Below, in pieces: positions 25,955-35,991 of a DNA stretch of 64,000 bases. A program made the position numbers and the translations under genes. The stretch comes from Sipunculus nudus (lineage: Eukaryota; Annelida; Sipuncula; Golfingiida; Sipunculidae), in assembly GCA_026874595.1 (NCBI GenBank), contig CM049321.1:49647297-49711296 (forward strand), written 5' to 3'. Each line of letters starts with the position of its first letter. The first letter of the stretch is position 1. Under the pieces are notes generated by a model. It had not been told where the DNA came from and did not search any database. It was given only the letters and a program-made list of their open reading frames with translations.

Positions 25955-26470
25955 TGTGTGCACATGGGTGGAGATGGTGAAATAGGTTCCAATGCTTGAT
26001 GTGTGGTGCTTGTGGATTTTAGTCAAGGGTACCAAGGCTGGGTGTGTGTACATGGGTGTTGGTTGAACTGGGTTGTGAGTACCAAGTCTAGATGTGTGAA
26101 TACATGACTGGTGGTGAACATAGGTCCAGGGTACCAAGGCTGGATGAATGTACATGGATGTTGGTGGAATGGGGTTCAGGGTACAAAGAATGGATGGTTG
26201 AAAACATGACTGGTGGTGGTACCAAGGCTGGTTGTGTGCACACGGTGTTGATGGAACTGGGTCTAGGGTATCAAGGCTGGATGTGTGTACATAGGTGTTG
26301 GTTGAATGGAGTCCTGGGTACCAAGGCTGGATGTGTGTACATGGGTGTTGGTGGTGGGACTGCATTGGATACCCAGACCTGGTGGGTAAATATTGGTGGT
26401 GGGATGGTTTCCAGGGTACCAAGGTTGGATGTGGGTATATTGGTGGTAATGGTGGTAGGATGGTTCCAGT
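25955..26470. repeat. Minisatellite, ~45-51 bp period
   Basis: About ten degenerate units carry 'ggtaccaaggctggatgtgtgtacatgggtgttggtgg' in parts. Copies of 'caaggctgg' or close variants are spaced about 45-51 bp apart (about 26035, 26084, 26129, 26223, 26273, 26323, 26425). ORFs on both strands (137 codons plus, 169 codons minus) are by-products of the repeat. Confidence 0.88.
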
Positions 26471-27876
26471 TTTCCCATGTTAGAGTGAATTTGGGGAGAG
26501 AGTGAATATTTAATTTAGTAATTCTTGCTTCACTTTATCCATTTTTTTTTTATTTTTACACAAGTATGCAAATTTTTCCCTCTTGTATAATTTTTGGTAA
26601 TAGTTGAAGTTTTCTAGTTGAACATATTTGCAGGTAATATATTTTTAATCCTCGATTAAACATAAAATACATGTGATGTTTTATTTTTAATACCACTGAA
26701 TTATTAAATGACAGATGCTTGCAATATGTTTAGCTAACCAGCAGCTTTAAATTCCTGAGGGGTCTTTGATCCTATTGTTGTAAACATTCATATTATTCCA
26801 TTAAAGAGGCTTTAGAGGCCTTATTCTTATATATCATCATTATTATACCAGGTGTAAACAGTATTTGAAGAAAATGTAAGAAGTGAACATTTTCAATAAA
26901 AAAAAACTCCATATAAATAACTGTTATAAATTCTTCTTGGACTTGTGTCAGTATCTAGCTGATGTCAGTGCATTCCATGCAGCTGCATGCATGTTTAAGA
27001 ACTGTCAGCTGTGTTTCTGACAGTTAATACTATCTTTTTCTCCAAACTGACTATGGAAATAACATAATTTAGCTACTGATAAATTGCTACAATTTTTTCA
27101 GAAAGATGTCAAAGAAGATTCATTTTGTACACAAGAGGGTACAGAACCAACACCTGTTTTATCATAGACAATGGAGAAGTGAGGTCAGGTGCTATTTTGA
27201 GTGACTCCATGAAAATATGTTTAATTGAGAATGGTTCAGTATGGAAAACCTCGTACCTACTTCGGGGTACTTCCTCGCACTCTATTCTTAATATAACTAA
27301 CCCAGCCCAATACATGTAACTTCTCCATCCACTTCAGGAAGAGTGTCTTGAAAATAAAGAGCCCAATAAGGACAAGTCAACTTCTTCCACAATTTTTAAA
27401 GCTGCATTAAAATAATTTAGTATTTGATTCTTTTGTTACATCCTTAGTGTTCAACATATTTTCTAAGAAATCTTTTATGAATTTTACTATTCACATATGT
27501 AAAATGTTTCACTCTTTTTTATGGTAATTGGATTTTTCCAACTCTTAGAAATGTTTGATGAATCACTGCGAACATACACCAGTTACTTAATCTTGTACAT
27601 TCTGGCTGATTTATCATGTATTTCATTATTTGTATGAGGCTTCATTTGCACCAAATTTGTATTTATGTTAAAGTTCCAAATGTGATGGTACAGGCTATAT
27701 ATGGCAAATGTGTAATTTGTAGTATTTAATTGTCATGATTGATTGCATAAATGTAACCTTGTAAAGCTTCAAGTATTTACAGATGGAGGCCTAGTTTTAG
27801 GATTCTAATTTAAATTTATATTAAAGTGATACCAACCAAGGATTCGGTATTATGAAAATATTAGGTGTTTAATTAG
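26471..27876. other. Element interior, intron-like with two weak exon-like pieces
   Basis: Two acceptor-preceded short open frames end in stops: after 'ttttttcag' at about 27102 (peptide QKDVKEDSFCTQEGTEPTP then VLS, stop) and after 'cacttcag' at about 27340 (EECLENKEPNKDKSTSST then IFKAALK, stop). Both look more protein-like than surrounding frames but are too short to call. The rest is AT-rich. Confidence 0.3.
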
Positions 27877-28122
27877 CGTGCTTTCAGTATTGCTCTGATA
27901 GATTCTTTTGATACACTAATCAGAAAAGCAGCTGATGTGCCTCTCAACTATGCTGAATTGCTGAGAAATCTTCAGTCATGGAAGACTTTGTTGATGCCAG
28001 CCTTTTCTGTATTTTATATTACCCTTTTTGGCTGTAAAAAATTGGCTGTAGTCAGACTGAAGCCAGAAACACTGAAAGTAAATATATTGGCATGTCTGAA
28101 TTATGTAAATGCTCATTCATGA
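27877..28122 (+). CDS. Candidate internal or terminal exon inside the 6.5-kb element
   Basis: An 81-codon open frame is preceded by an acceptor-like 'gtgctttcag' (AG at 27886-27887). The peptide begins IALIDSFDTLIRKAADVPLN, continues YAELLRNLQSWKTLLMP, and ends in a stop at 28120-28122. It has a balanced amino-acid composition in a region otherwise dominated by AT-rich low-complexity translation. A possible donor (AAA|GTAAAT) lies near 28078. I do not recognise a domain. Its position inside the CACT-ended element, downstream of the candidate first exon, suggests an element-encoded or captured gene with introns. A chance ORF is possible. Confidence 0.35.
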   Translation, partial: RAFSIALIDSFDTLIRKAADVPLNYAELLRNLQSWKTLLMPAFSVFYITLFGCKKLAVVRLKPETLKVNILACLNYVNAHS

Positions 28123-30285
28123 TCTGAGATCAGTTTTGCTACCTTCTAAAACATAAATATTATGCAGTCAGTTTTATATAATTGCGACACTTGCAGTTGT
28201 TACACACAGAGCACGCAAATATTCATAGTATTGGGACATTTAATTTGCAGTTTTTTCATGCTTGTAAACCTAAGTTGTTTTCTGCTTCAGGATGTTTTAG
28301 GTTAGATTGTAGAAAACTGTCCAACATAAAAAAAAAATGTCTAAAAGGAGTATACTTCATATAAAAAAATTAACACTCGTAAAATATAATGCATGTTTCA
28401 AGTTTTCTTTTGGAAGAAGAAAGATATTTAATGTTAAGAAAAATTTGATACACTTATATGTTCTTATGTCTATTAGAAAATTCAAGAGCAACTTTTTAAG
28501 AGGTTTTTATCAAATAATTATTCAACTTTACAGTTTTAGCTCGCTGACTAAGACGATTTGGATTTTAAGAATTTAATGCAAGCTGTAAATTTTCAGTTGT
28601 AAATTGTAATAGGTTTAAACTTATTTATTATATATTAAAGCTATGAGAGCAGCTACCTTAAGCCATTATTTAAATGTTTCGAATCTGTTTTCTCTTGAAT
28701 TGTCAACTTAGTTGATTTTTTAAATTAAATTAAATTTCTGAAATTAAATATTGAAATAAAACTTGCAAACTATACAAAATTGGTGTATACATTATAGCAT
28801 TTCATTCAAATCTCTTAAGCTGGCTGGGCATTACTGAGCATAACACTGGTGCTTGCAGTCAGGTATATCGAGTAAAAGTTCATATAATTTCATTTTTAGC
28901 TAAACTGGCAATATGTTAAACCAGTTTTTAGAAAAAAAATAATTAAAATTTTTCTTAATCAAATGGATTCTTTCATCACCAATCTTTTTTTCCTTATTGC
29001 AATTATTAAATCAAATGTGTATTATTATACTGTAGCTCACCTCCACTTTCTTCCTTATTGTATATTTATAAGGGTTTCACACAGTCCAAGTGGGTATTTA
29101 TTACATGCATGTTACAGTCAGAATATGAAATCTTTAATTTTACAAATGTGTAATCATGAGAGGCTCCAGCATCTTTCAGGTTGTCCATAAAATTGTAAAA
29201 TTGACACCAAACACACCAAATGTGTAAGTAATGCAACTCGGTAGAACATGTTATGTGTATATTTATATGCTGAAGATTTTTAAAATATGAATAAAAAAAT
29301 AAAATATTGCCTCATTCCCATTTACTAGGATTTTATACAAATTTTCTCTTGACCAATTCCAGCTGAGCGCCATGACCCACAAGTTTCTTGTTATTCATTG
29401 TGCAGCAGATCAGATTAGGTTTGCTAGGTTTAATTATTGTTGTAATTCATAGTTAATAATATTTGTGTATACAGCTATGGGGAAGACAAAATTGTACCAG
29501 TACTGGTACATTCAGTATTGATATGATAAATGAATACATGCAGACAACAGATATTTAAGTAGATCCTAAATAAACCTTATCTTATTGCTGTTAATGTGCG
29601 TGAAATCATCTATTGTAAAAGAACACTTCCAGAAACCTGTGTATTTCAAATATAATATACATGGCCATTTCTGATAAAGGTCTGCACTATGTATTCCACA
29701 TTTTTATGCCAAGCATTTTTAAACTAACGAAAATTTTGTAGAAGCCATGAACTGCCATCAAACTATCAGCATTGCCCATTTAAATATACTGATATATAAA
29801 ATATTCTTTTTTCCTCATTTGAGATAAGTGTTCCTGCCTTTTATAATGATGTGGGACCAGTTATGAGTCTTAGACTTATACCTGGTATTTTAAATCACTT
29901 TTAATATGTTTCTATACCCACAATAAGTAATTCTGTTTTGATATATGTTTCTATTATTATGATAGATAAGGTTTCGTCTTCAGCACCTGGCGGTAATGTA
30001 TTTGATCTGGGAAAATTAAGGAGGCAATCAATTATTTAAGGTTCCTGGTAGCTTTATAAAATAACCTATAATTGATAACCCATACTGGAAACGTTTCCTG
30101 TTCAGTGCATCCTTCAAATTAGAAAGCATTGTCTAAGGAATAAATGTTATCTTTCCAGTAAATTTGTGAGTTGTTTCATCAGAAGCACCTCTTCAGGTTT
30201 TCATAATGGTTGCAGTGGACATAAAACGGCAAAGACAAACAACAAAGAACATTGTCTGTGACTTTAAATATTTTTCAAAACATGT
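28123..30285. other. Element interior, no recognised content
   Basis: AT-rich. Several 60-79 codon ORFs (28182-28364, 28337-28576, 28963-29190) are rich in Lys, Ile and Phe and look like chance translation of AT-rich DNA. Confidence 0.5.
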
Positions 30286-30970
30286 TTTATTTTGTAAACA
30301 TTTTTGAGACATGATTAAAATGCCGATATGCCTTCGATGGGCAAATGTAATTTTTTTCTAGGAAAACGAAACTTTCTTTTGAAACATATTTCATATAAAA
30401 ACATGAAACACAGTGACATGTTTTACTCTAAGTTAAAACATGTTTCTTTGGAAAACACATGTTTCAAAAATGGGACAACTACACGTTTTAGGCTGAACAG
30501 ACGTTTTGAATAATTACATGTTTTATGAAAGTAAAACATGTCATAAAACATGTCTTATATGTGACATATTTCATATAAAGACATGTAACACTGAGACATG
30601 TTTAACTCTAAGTTTAAAACATGTTTCTTAGGAGAAAGCATGTTTCGAAAAATGGGACAACTACATGTTTTAGGCTAAACAAACGTTTTAAATAGTTACA
30701 TGTTTTATGAAAAATGAGACATCTCTTAAGACATGTCATATATGCGACATATTTCATATAAAAACATGTAACACAGAGACATGTTTAATCTTACTGTCCA
30801 TGAAATTTTCTCTGTGTGTGAAACATGTTTTATATATAAACATGTTTCAAGAGGATTAAAAACATGTTTTCGCAGATGAAACATCTGTGAGTCATGAAAC
30901 ATGCTGGAAACATGTTTCGAAAAATGGGACAGAATGGTGTTTTAAATAGAAACATGAAACATCTCCTCAG
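30286..30970. repeat. Right subterminal array of ACATGTTT motifs with ~180-bp tandem unit
   Basis: The segment 'acatatttcatataaa' recurs at about 30383, 30563 and 30748, giving a tandem unit of about 180-185 bp. Each unit contains several 'acatgttt' or 'aaacatgt' motifs and the string 'gaaaaatgggacaactacatgtttta' in variants. The array runs almost to the right terminus of the 6.5-kb element and mirrors the shorter left cluster. Confidence 0.88.
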
Positions 30971-30981
30971 TTTTTACAGTG

Positions 30982-33326
30982 TGGAGCACGAAGAAAGACC
31001 GAGCGAGCAAACTCTAAATCCCTTAGATTCGTTTACCCTTAAGCAGCATGCACAGTGACTGGCTTTTGTATAAGCTCATTTTCACCGTCACGTTTCATTT
31101 ACCTTAGTTTAATACCTTTTAACAGTACAACATTTCTTTAAATCGGGTATGTACAATGTTTCTTCACGTTAACCAATTTCATATCATAATGGACACAATT
31201 TGTCATTGTCTATAGGTAGCTTAAACTGCTATAAAGTATAGTATACCATAATGTCACCTAAAGCTGGAATAACTAACAACATTTCCTGCCGCTTTGTATT
31301 ACGTGTAAATTAATAGGGTCCCATTCCGAAGTTTTACGTACATTAACTAAAGATAATAACCCCTTGGACCTTTTTTCTTTTATTTTAAAGAATATGCAAG
31401 AAACGTACAAATGACTTTTGTTGCAGTTAGTATCCACGTAATTTATAATAGCGGCCGCTTAAAGATCCAAACACATATAACAAGGACATCTGGGGGCATA
31501 TCAGACGAACCAGAATTTTTGTTTATGCTACACATGACATTTTAGCCCACTCACAAATACACCCAACCATCTTAGGTTACATAATTTTTTCTTTTTCAAC
31601 ATTGCCGCACCCACCGTTGTTGATAATCACGCTCATATACATCCATTACAAAGGCGTTATAAGTACACGAAGTACCTATACAATTTATAAATGTATACCT
31701 TATAAAAATAACATCAATTATACCGAAAAGGCATGTGAATATAGCTGACTTAAAGATAGGTACATGCATTGTTGGTGTGACGAACTATCGGATGAGGGAA
31801 AACCTGAAAATAAATGTTGTTATTATGCCTTCTCTGCTGGAGATTTTATGTTCACGGGGCATCGAATAAGCTAGAATTTATATCTGTCGTTGAGACATCA
31901 AACTGAATCTTTCTCTGAGGTTCTATCGATATTGACCTCAAAGTTTTAACAGTATTTACCGGGATGGAACTCAAGACCTCAAGCTTTTATCCTCTAAACT
32001 TCACCCTCAGATACTTCACATCTGTTTTATAACTGACGGTGGCGTCACCCAATCTTTGTCTCGTAACTCCTCTGTGGCCATTGTTTTGACACTTTCGCTG
32101 ATGTCCCCTTTGGCACAACGAATGTGCTCATTTTTAGTCTCAAATTGTCTGGAATGGTGCAAGTGACTCCTAAGGGGCTCATTTTACCTATTTTCCTTAA
32201 ATCCTTGGGAAGGGGCTTATACAGCGCCGATTATTAGAAACAACGTCAAAGTCACCGTTAGTGAACTTTTAGCGCCATATGTCGCATTTGTAGTAAGGGA
32301 ACTCCGGTTGCGGAATGGGCGTGCCTGCTGTTCCTGTGAGCCCCTGGGCTGAGCGGTGTCCGGTTGTTATCAAAAGCACCTTGCTGTTTTGCGCCCAGTA
32401 AGCAACAGTTTCTAGCCATCTAAGGTTTATCAAAAGAAACATTAAAACACATTAGTATCCACTTTCACGATGCTAATGAGGATTGCTGGACCTGGTCCCT
32501 GGCCAAGTCAACAGTGCAGTCCGTGCGCCATCTATCCCTTCTCCTTTCATTAATTGTCGGGAACGATGCCATGTGTGTCCTTAGGGGTTCACTTTCTTTA
32601 TTCCTCTTAAATCCTGCAAGTGACTAACGCAGCCAGATCTTTCAGAAACTGTGACTTGGTCCCTCTGGTCAACTGGCAGGGTCATCATTATTAGAAATGA
32701 ATCTACAAGTCGTCAAGTGCGCCATTATGATCTAGTAATATACTGACAAACTAAATGCGCTCCTAGGAAAGCATAATGCTGTCACGGCAGGCCATGAACT
32801 GCCACTTGCGTTTTTCTGTCCTCAAAACAACATCTACAGGTTGTGCTGACGAGTCCAACAATCGTTCAGTTTATCATGTCTTTCCGTGTCACTGAATATT
32901 ACCCGGCCAAGATCCCCGATATTTCTGAATTTCTAGCATAGGTTGCGACACCCTCCTTTATGTCTTAATATTACTTTCTACTGTATCAGTATCTTCATGG
33001 CTGACTAATGGTTTTATTGCAAGCCTGATTGAAATTTCTCCTATCCAGTCACTTCACAAATTACTTCTTCTTTCATGAGGTGATTTATAGCCAATTTGTA
33101 TTAGAGGAAAGTCAATAAAATTAAGCACCACTGATTCCATCTTAGGATTTATTCCTTTCTGCTTTATATATTATAGGGCGGTTGATTGTTTGTACCTCAT
33201 CTAATGTTAATTAAAATACTGTAGGATGATAGAAGTTCACTTTGATTTATAGGGTTAGAGTAGGGTTAGTTGAAGGAAGATTTTATACCTATAATTTGGT
33301 CCAGGTTTGGTGAACGATAATTAAAA
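30982..33326. repeat. Duplicated block B, copy 3, right fragment
   Basis: Resumes block B immediately after the 6.5-kb insertion and runs to the end of the B homology ('gtttggtga.cgataatta', about 33305 and 13385). Relative to copy 1 it has an extra segment at about 31818-32318 and lacks the SINE present at 12752-12976. Confidence 0.88.
31818..32318 (-). mobile_element. Insertion relative to B copy 1, containing a tRNA-like SINE head
   Basis: About 500 bp here are missing between 'acctaaaaataaa' and 'gtgcctgcaggt' of copy 1 (about 12215-12235). On the minus strand 'tatctgagggtgaagtttagagg' (box A-like) is followed by 'gtcttgagttccatccc' (box B-like), then a body that runs to about 31830. The segment 32020-32318 may be a second inserted piece or ancestral sequence deleted in copy 1. 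Confidence 0.5.
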
Positions 33327-34095
33327 TCATATTCCAATCAGAAAATAATATTTATATATTGAAAATGAAATATATTAGTGATCAAAATAATAGAATTTCA
33401 TTAAACCCGGATTAGATTTAATTAATACTGGAAATATAATACCTTATTTGATAATGCCATACACTTTTATATATGTTAATATAAATTATATTAATATATA
33501 TATATATCTTATTTATATATTACTTTGTAATTAATAGTTGGGATTTCCTGGTGACATCTGTAAAACATTCTAAAGAAAGAAAAATATTGCAGTAACAATG
33601 TTAGCTAAAACAGATTCGTGGGTATGTCTAGGTATTCTGCTGTTTTGCATGTTTGATTGAAAATTGAATGGACCGGGGCAGATAATGTCATTTCTGGAAC
33701 AGAAACATCGGAAAATGCCATATCCGACAACCTGCTGAAGGAAATGAAGATTACTGGTAGTTTTGCAACCTTTTAACATCCACATGCGAGCTCTCCAGGC
33801 ACTACGTTAAGCTAACAAGCCTGTCGCCATAAACAACGGGGGAGATTGTGCTAGGTCTGGTTTTGTTAATTATTCTTTACATTTTAAAACCAAGACGTGA
33901 GATTAAATAATTCTGGTTAGCAATGTTTGTCTTATGTGTAAAAGGTGACAATATAATTACGACAGGAAACTTGGAAACTTCCCGGGATGTAAAAGTTTGC
34001 AAACCCTGCGAATTTGATTATCGATTCTTTTACTTTTCTCCGTCTGAACACATGCTGCATTTTTTCTTCTTTCTGGTGAGTTTTGCATCAGAGGG
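33327..34095. other. Non-coding between block B and the LINE
   Basis: AT-rich, with a TA-rich stretch at about 33480-33520. The 5' part of the LINE ORF may extend into the end of this stretch, but the frame is too degraded to follow above the TAA at 34096. Confidence 0.5.
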
Positions 34096-34098
34096 TAA

Positions 34099-35991
34099 AT
34101 CAATCCCAGGAACACCATTTCAAAACTGGAATGGTATCAGCATTTTAAACAGTTTTATACTGATTAAAACCACTCAAATAATACTTCTGAACATGTCAAA
34201 GAATTATTTATACCAAACATGGATGCACATAAAAGTTCTCAAGAATCAGAACTGAATAAAAGAATAACCTCTTTTGAAATAAGAAAGGTGATACGGGCAC
34301 AGGCAATCATTTTTCCTCTTTACAAAAATGGTGACAGGTGTGATATTAATAACTACAGATGTATTTCATTATTAAACTGTTTAGGGAAAATTTTCTGTAA
34401 AATATTAAATAGCAGGTTGATAAAATGGGCTAAAAGTGAGAACATACTTGTGGAGGAACAAACAGGCTTCAGGCGAAACCGTAGTACTACTGATAACATG
34501 TTTATTCTTATGACCACAATGCAAAAATACATTACAAAACCACGAGGCAGAGTTTATGCATTATTTGTTGATTTTTCCAGGGCTTTCGACAGCATTAGAC
34601 ATAATTTATTGATGTGTGTTTTACAAAAAAGTGGTGCAACAGGAAACTTTCCGAAAATTATCAATTCAATGTATACTCAACTACAATCATGTGTTTTATC
34701 AGAAACAGGCCTGTCTGATTACTTTCAATGTGAGATCGGGACCAGACAAGGGTGTATGATCAGTCCCACTCTCTTTACTATTCTTATGAATGAACTATAC
34801 AATCTGATTCATGAATCTGGGCAGCAAGGTATATCTTTAACAGAAGAGTCATCAAATCTCCATATGCTTATGTATGCGGATGATATTGTTCTGTTGACAG
34901 ACACAGTCGGGAATCTCCAAAAGCACATAGAAACTTTAGAATGCTTCTGTCAAACATTTAACATGAACTTGAATCTAGGAAAAACATAAGTGGTTGTATT
35001 TAGGAAAGGTGGAAAGTTGAGAAAATGTGAGAAATGGAAAAGTATGGATTGTAATATCGAAACTATTAGTTCTTATAAATATCTTGGTACAATTTTCTCA
35101 AGTTTTGCTTAATGGTCTAAATGTCACAAATACCAGGCAAATCAGGCACAGAAAGCAATGGGTTTAATAAAGAAATATTCTAATAATTATAAATCTACAT
35201 CAATCTCTCAGCTATTTCATATCTTTGATACAATGGTAATGCCTGTACTGACATATGGAAGTGAAATATGGAGAGTAGGTGAATGTAATGATATAGAAAG
35301 AGTGCAAACTAAATTTTGCAAGTTTCTGCTTAAGCTGAATTCATCAGCACCAAATGCTGCTGTCTTGGGTGAATTTGGAAGACTTCCAGTTAAAATATAT
35401 TGTATTATAAAATTGATACTGTTTGTATCAGTTAGATGCAGTTGGTCAAAGAAATTGGGCAACACAGGTGAAAAATTTAATTGATTCCTATGGATTTCGT
35501 TATATTTGGATTGTCCAAGATGTTGGTGCTCGTGCTCGAGCTCTTGATATTTGTTTACAAGAATGACAACAACAAATGACAAAAAAAAATAAAAGGTTAC
35601 AAAGTTATATACAATATAAATCCTTACGAGAAACTGAAAAATATCTGTCTTGTGTGCCAAATGTGAAACACAGGCAGAGCTTAACTAGATTAAGATGCTC
35701 ACTCCATGATCTTGAAATATAGAGACAGGTAGAAGGCATAAAATCTCTGAATCAGAACGTATATGTATCTTTTGTTTTAACCAAGGGATAAGTTTTATTG
35801 AAGATGAATTTCATTTTATAATGGAATGTTATTTATATGCATGTTTAAGGAGAAAGTTTTGAAGTGAATATATTGTTGGAAGAAACATAGAACATTTTAT
35901 TCATCTTATGTCATGCAAAAATGGCTATGCTTTGAATAACTTGGCAATGTATATACACCACTCTTACAGAAAAAAGAGACCTGTATATTAA
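34099..35991 (+). pseudogene. Broken non-LTR retrotransposon reverse transcriptase (LINE ORF2, 3' part)
   Basis: This encodes the pre-RT linker (W-Y-Q-H-F-K), the RT domain and the C-terminal tail of a LINE ORF2. RT landmarks are FPLYKNGD, NNYRCISLLN, GFRRNRSTTDN, VDFSRAFDSIRH, GTRQGCMISPTLF and the catalytic box YADDIVLL. After RT come YKYLGT, LTYGSEIW, LGEFGRLP and WATQVKNLID, and finally CIFC...EDEFHFIMEC, a CxxC/HxxxC zinc-knuckle-like tail. One frame runs from 34099 to about 35417 with stops at 34165, 34987 and 35110. It shifts by one at about 35420, has a stop at 35564, shifts again at about 35720, and has a stop near 35858. About 60 residues appear deleted near 34297, between FEIRKVI and AIIFPLY. 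The endonuclease and 5' end are missing. It is a dead copy, typical of 5'-truncated LINEs. The clade is not assigned. Confidence 0.92.

Larger units (their letters stand above)
24463..30981. mobile_element. 6.5-kb CACTA/EnSpm-like DNA element (family uncertain)
   Basis: The boundaries come from the uninterrupted B copies: '...cttatg TG gagcacg' is split here into '...cttatgTG' and 'TGgagcacg', implying a 2-bp TG target duplication. An alternative reading is a 3-bp GTG duplication with the right end one base shorter. The left end is CACTCTAAAAAATGACG and the right end, read inward, is CACTGTAAAAACTGAGG. CACT termini and a 2-3 bp duplication fit CACTA/EnSpm or a relative. Both subterminal regions are dense in ACATGTTT motifs. 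No transposase is recognised. The interior holds an E2F-like site, exon-like ORFs at 24769-24896 and 27877-28122, and a minisatellite at 25955-26470. It is probably non-autonomous or carries an unrecognised or captured gene. Confidence 0.78.

Noticed and set aside
25913-26505. Overlapping 169- and 137-codon ORFs on opposite strands
   Set aside because: Both are translations of the ~45-51 bp minisatellite; tandem repeats keep frames open by chance.
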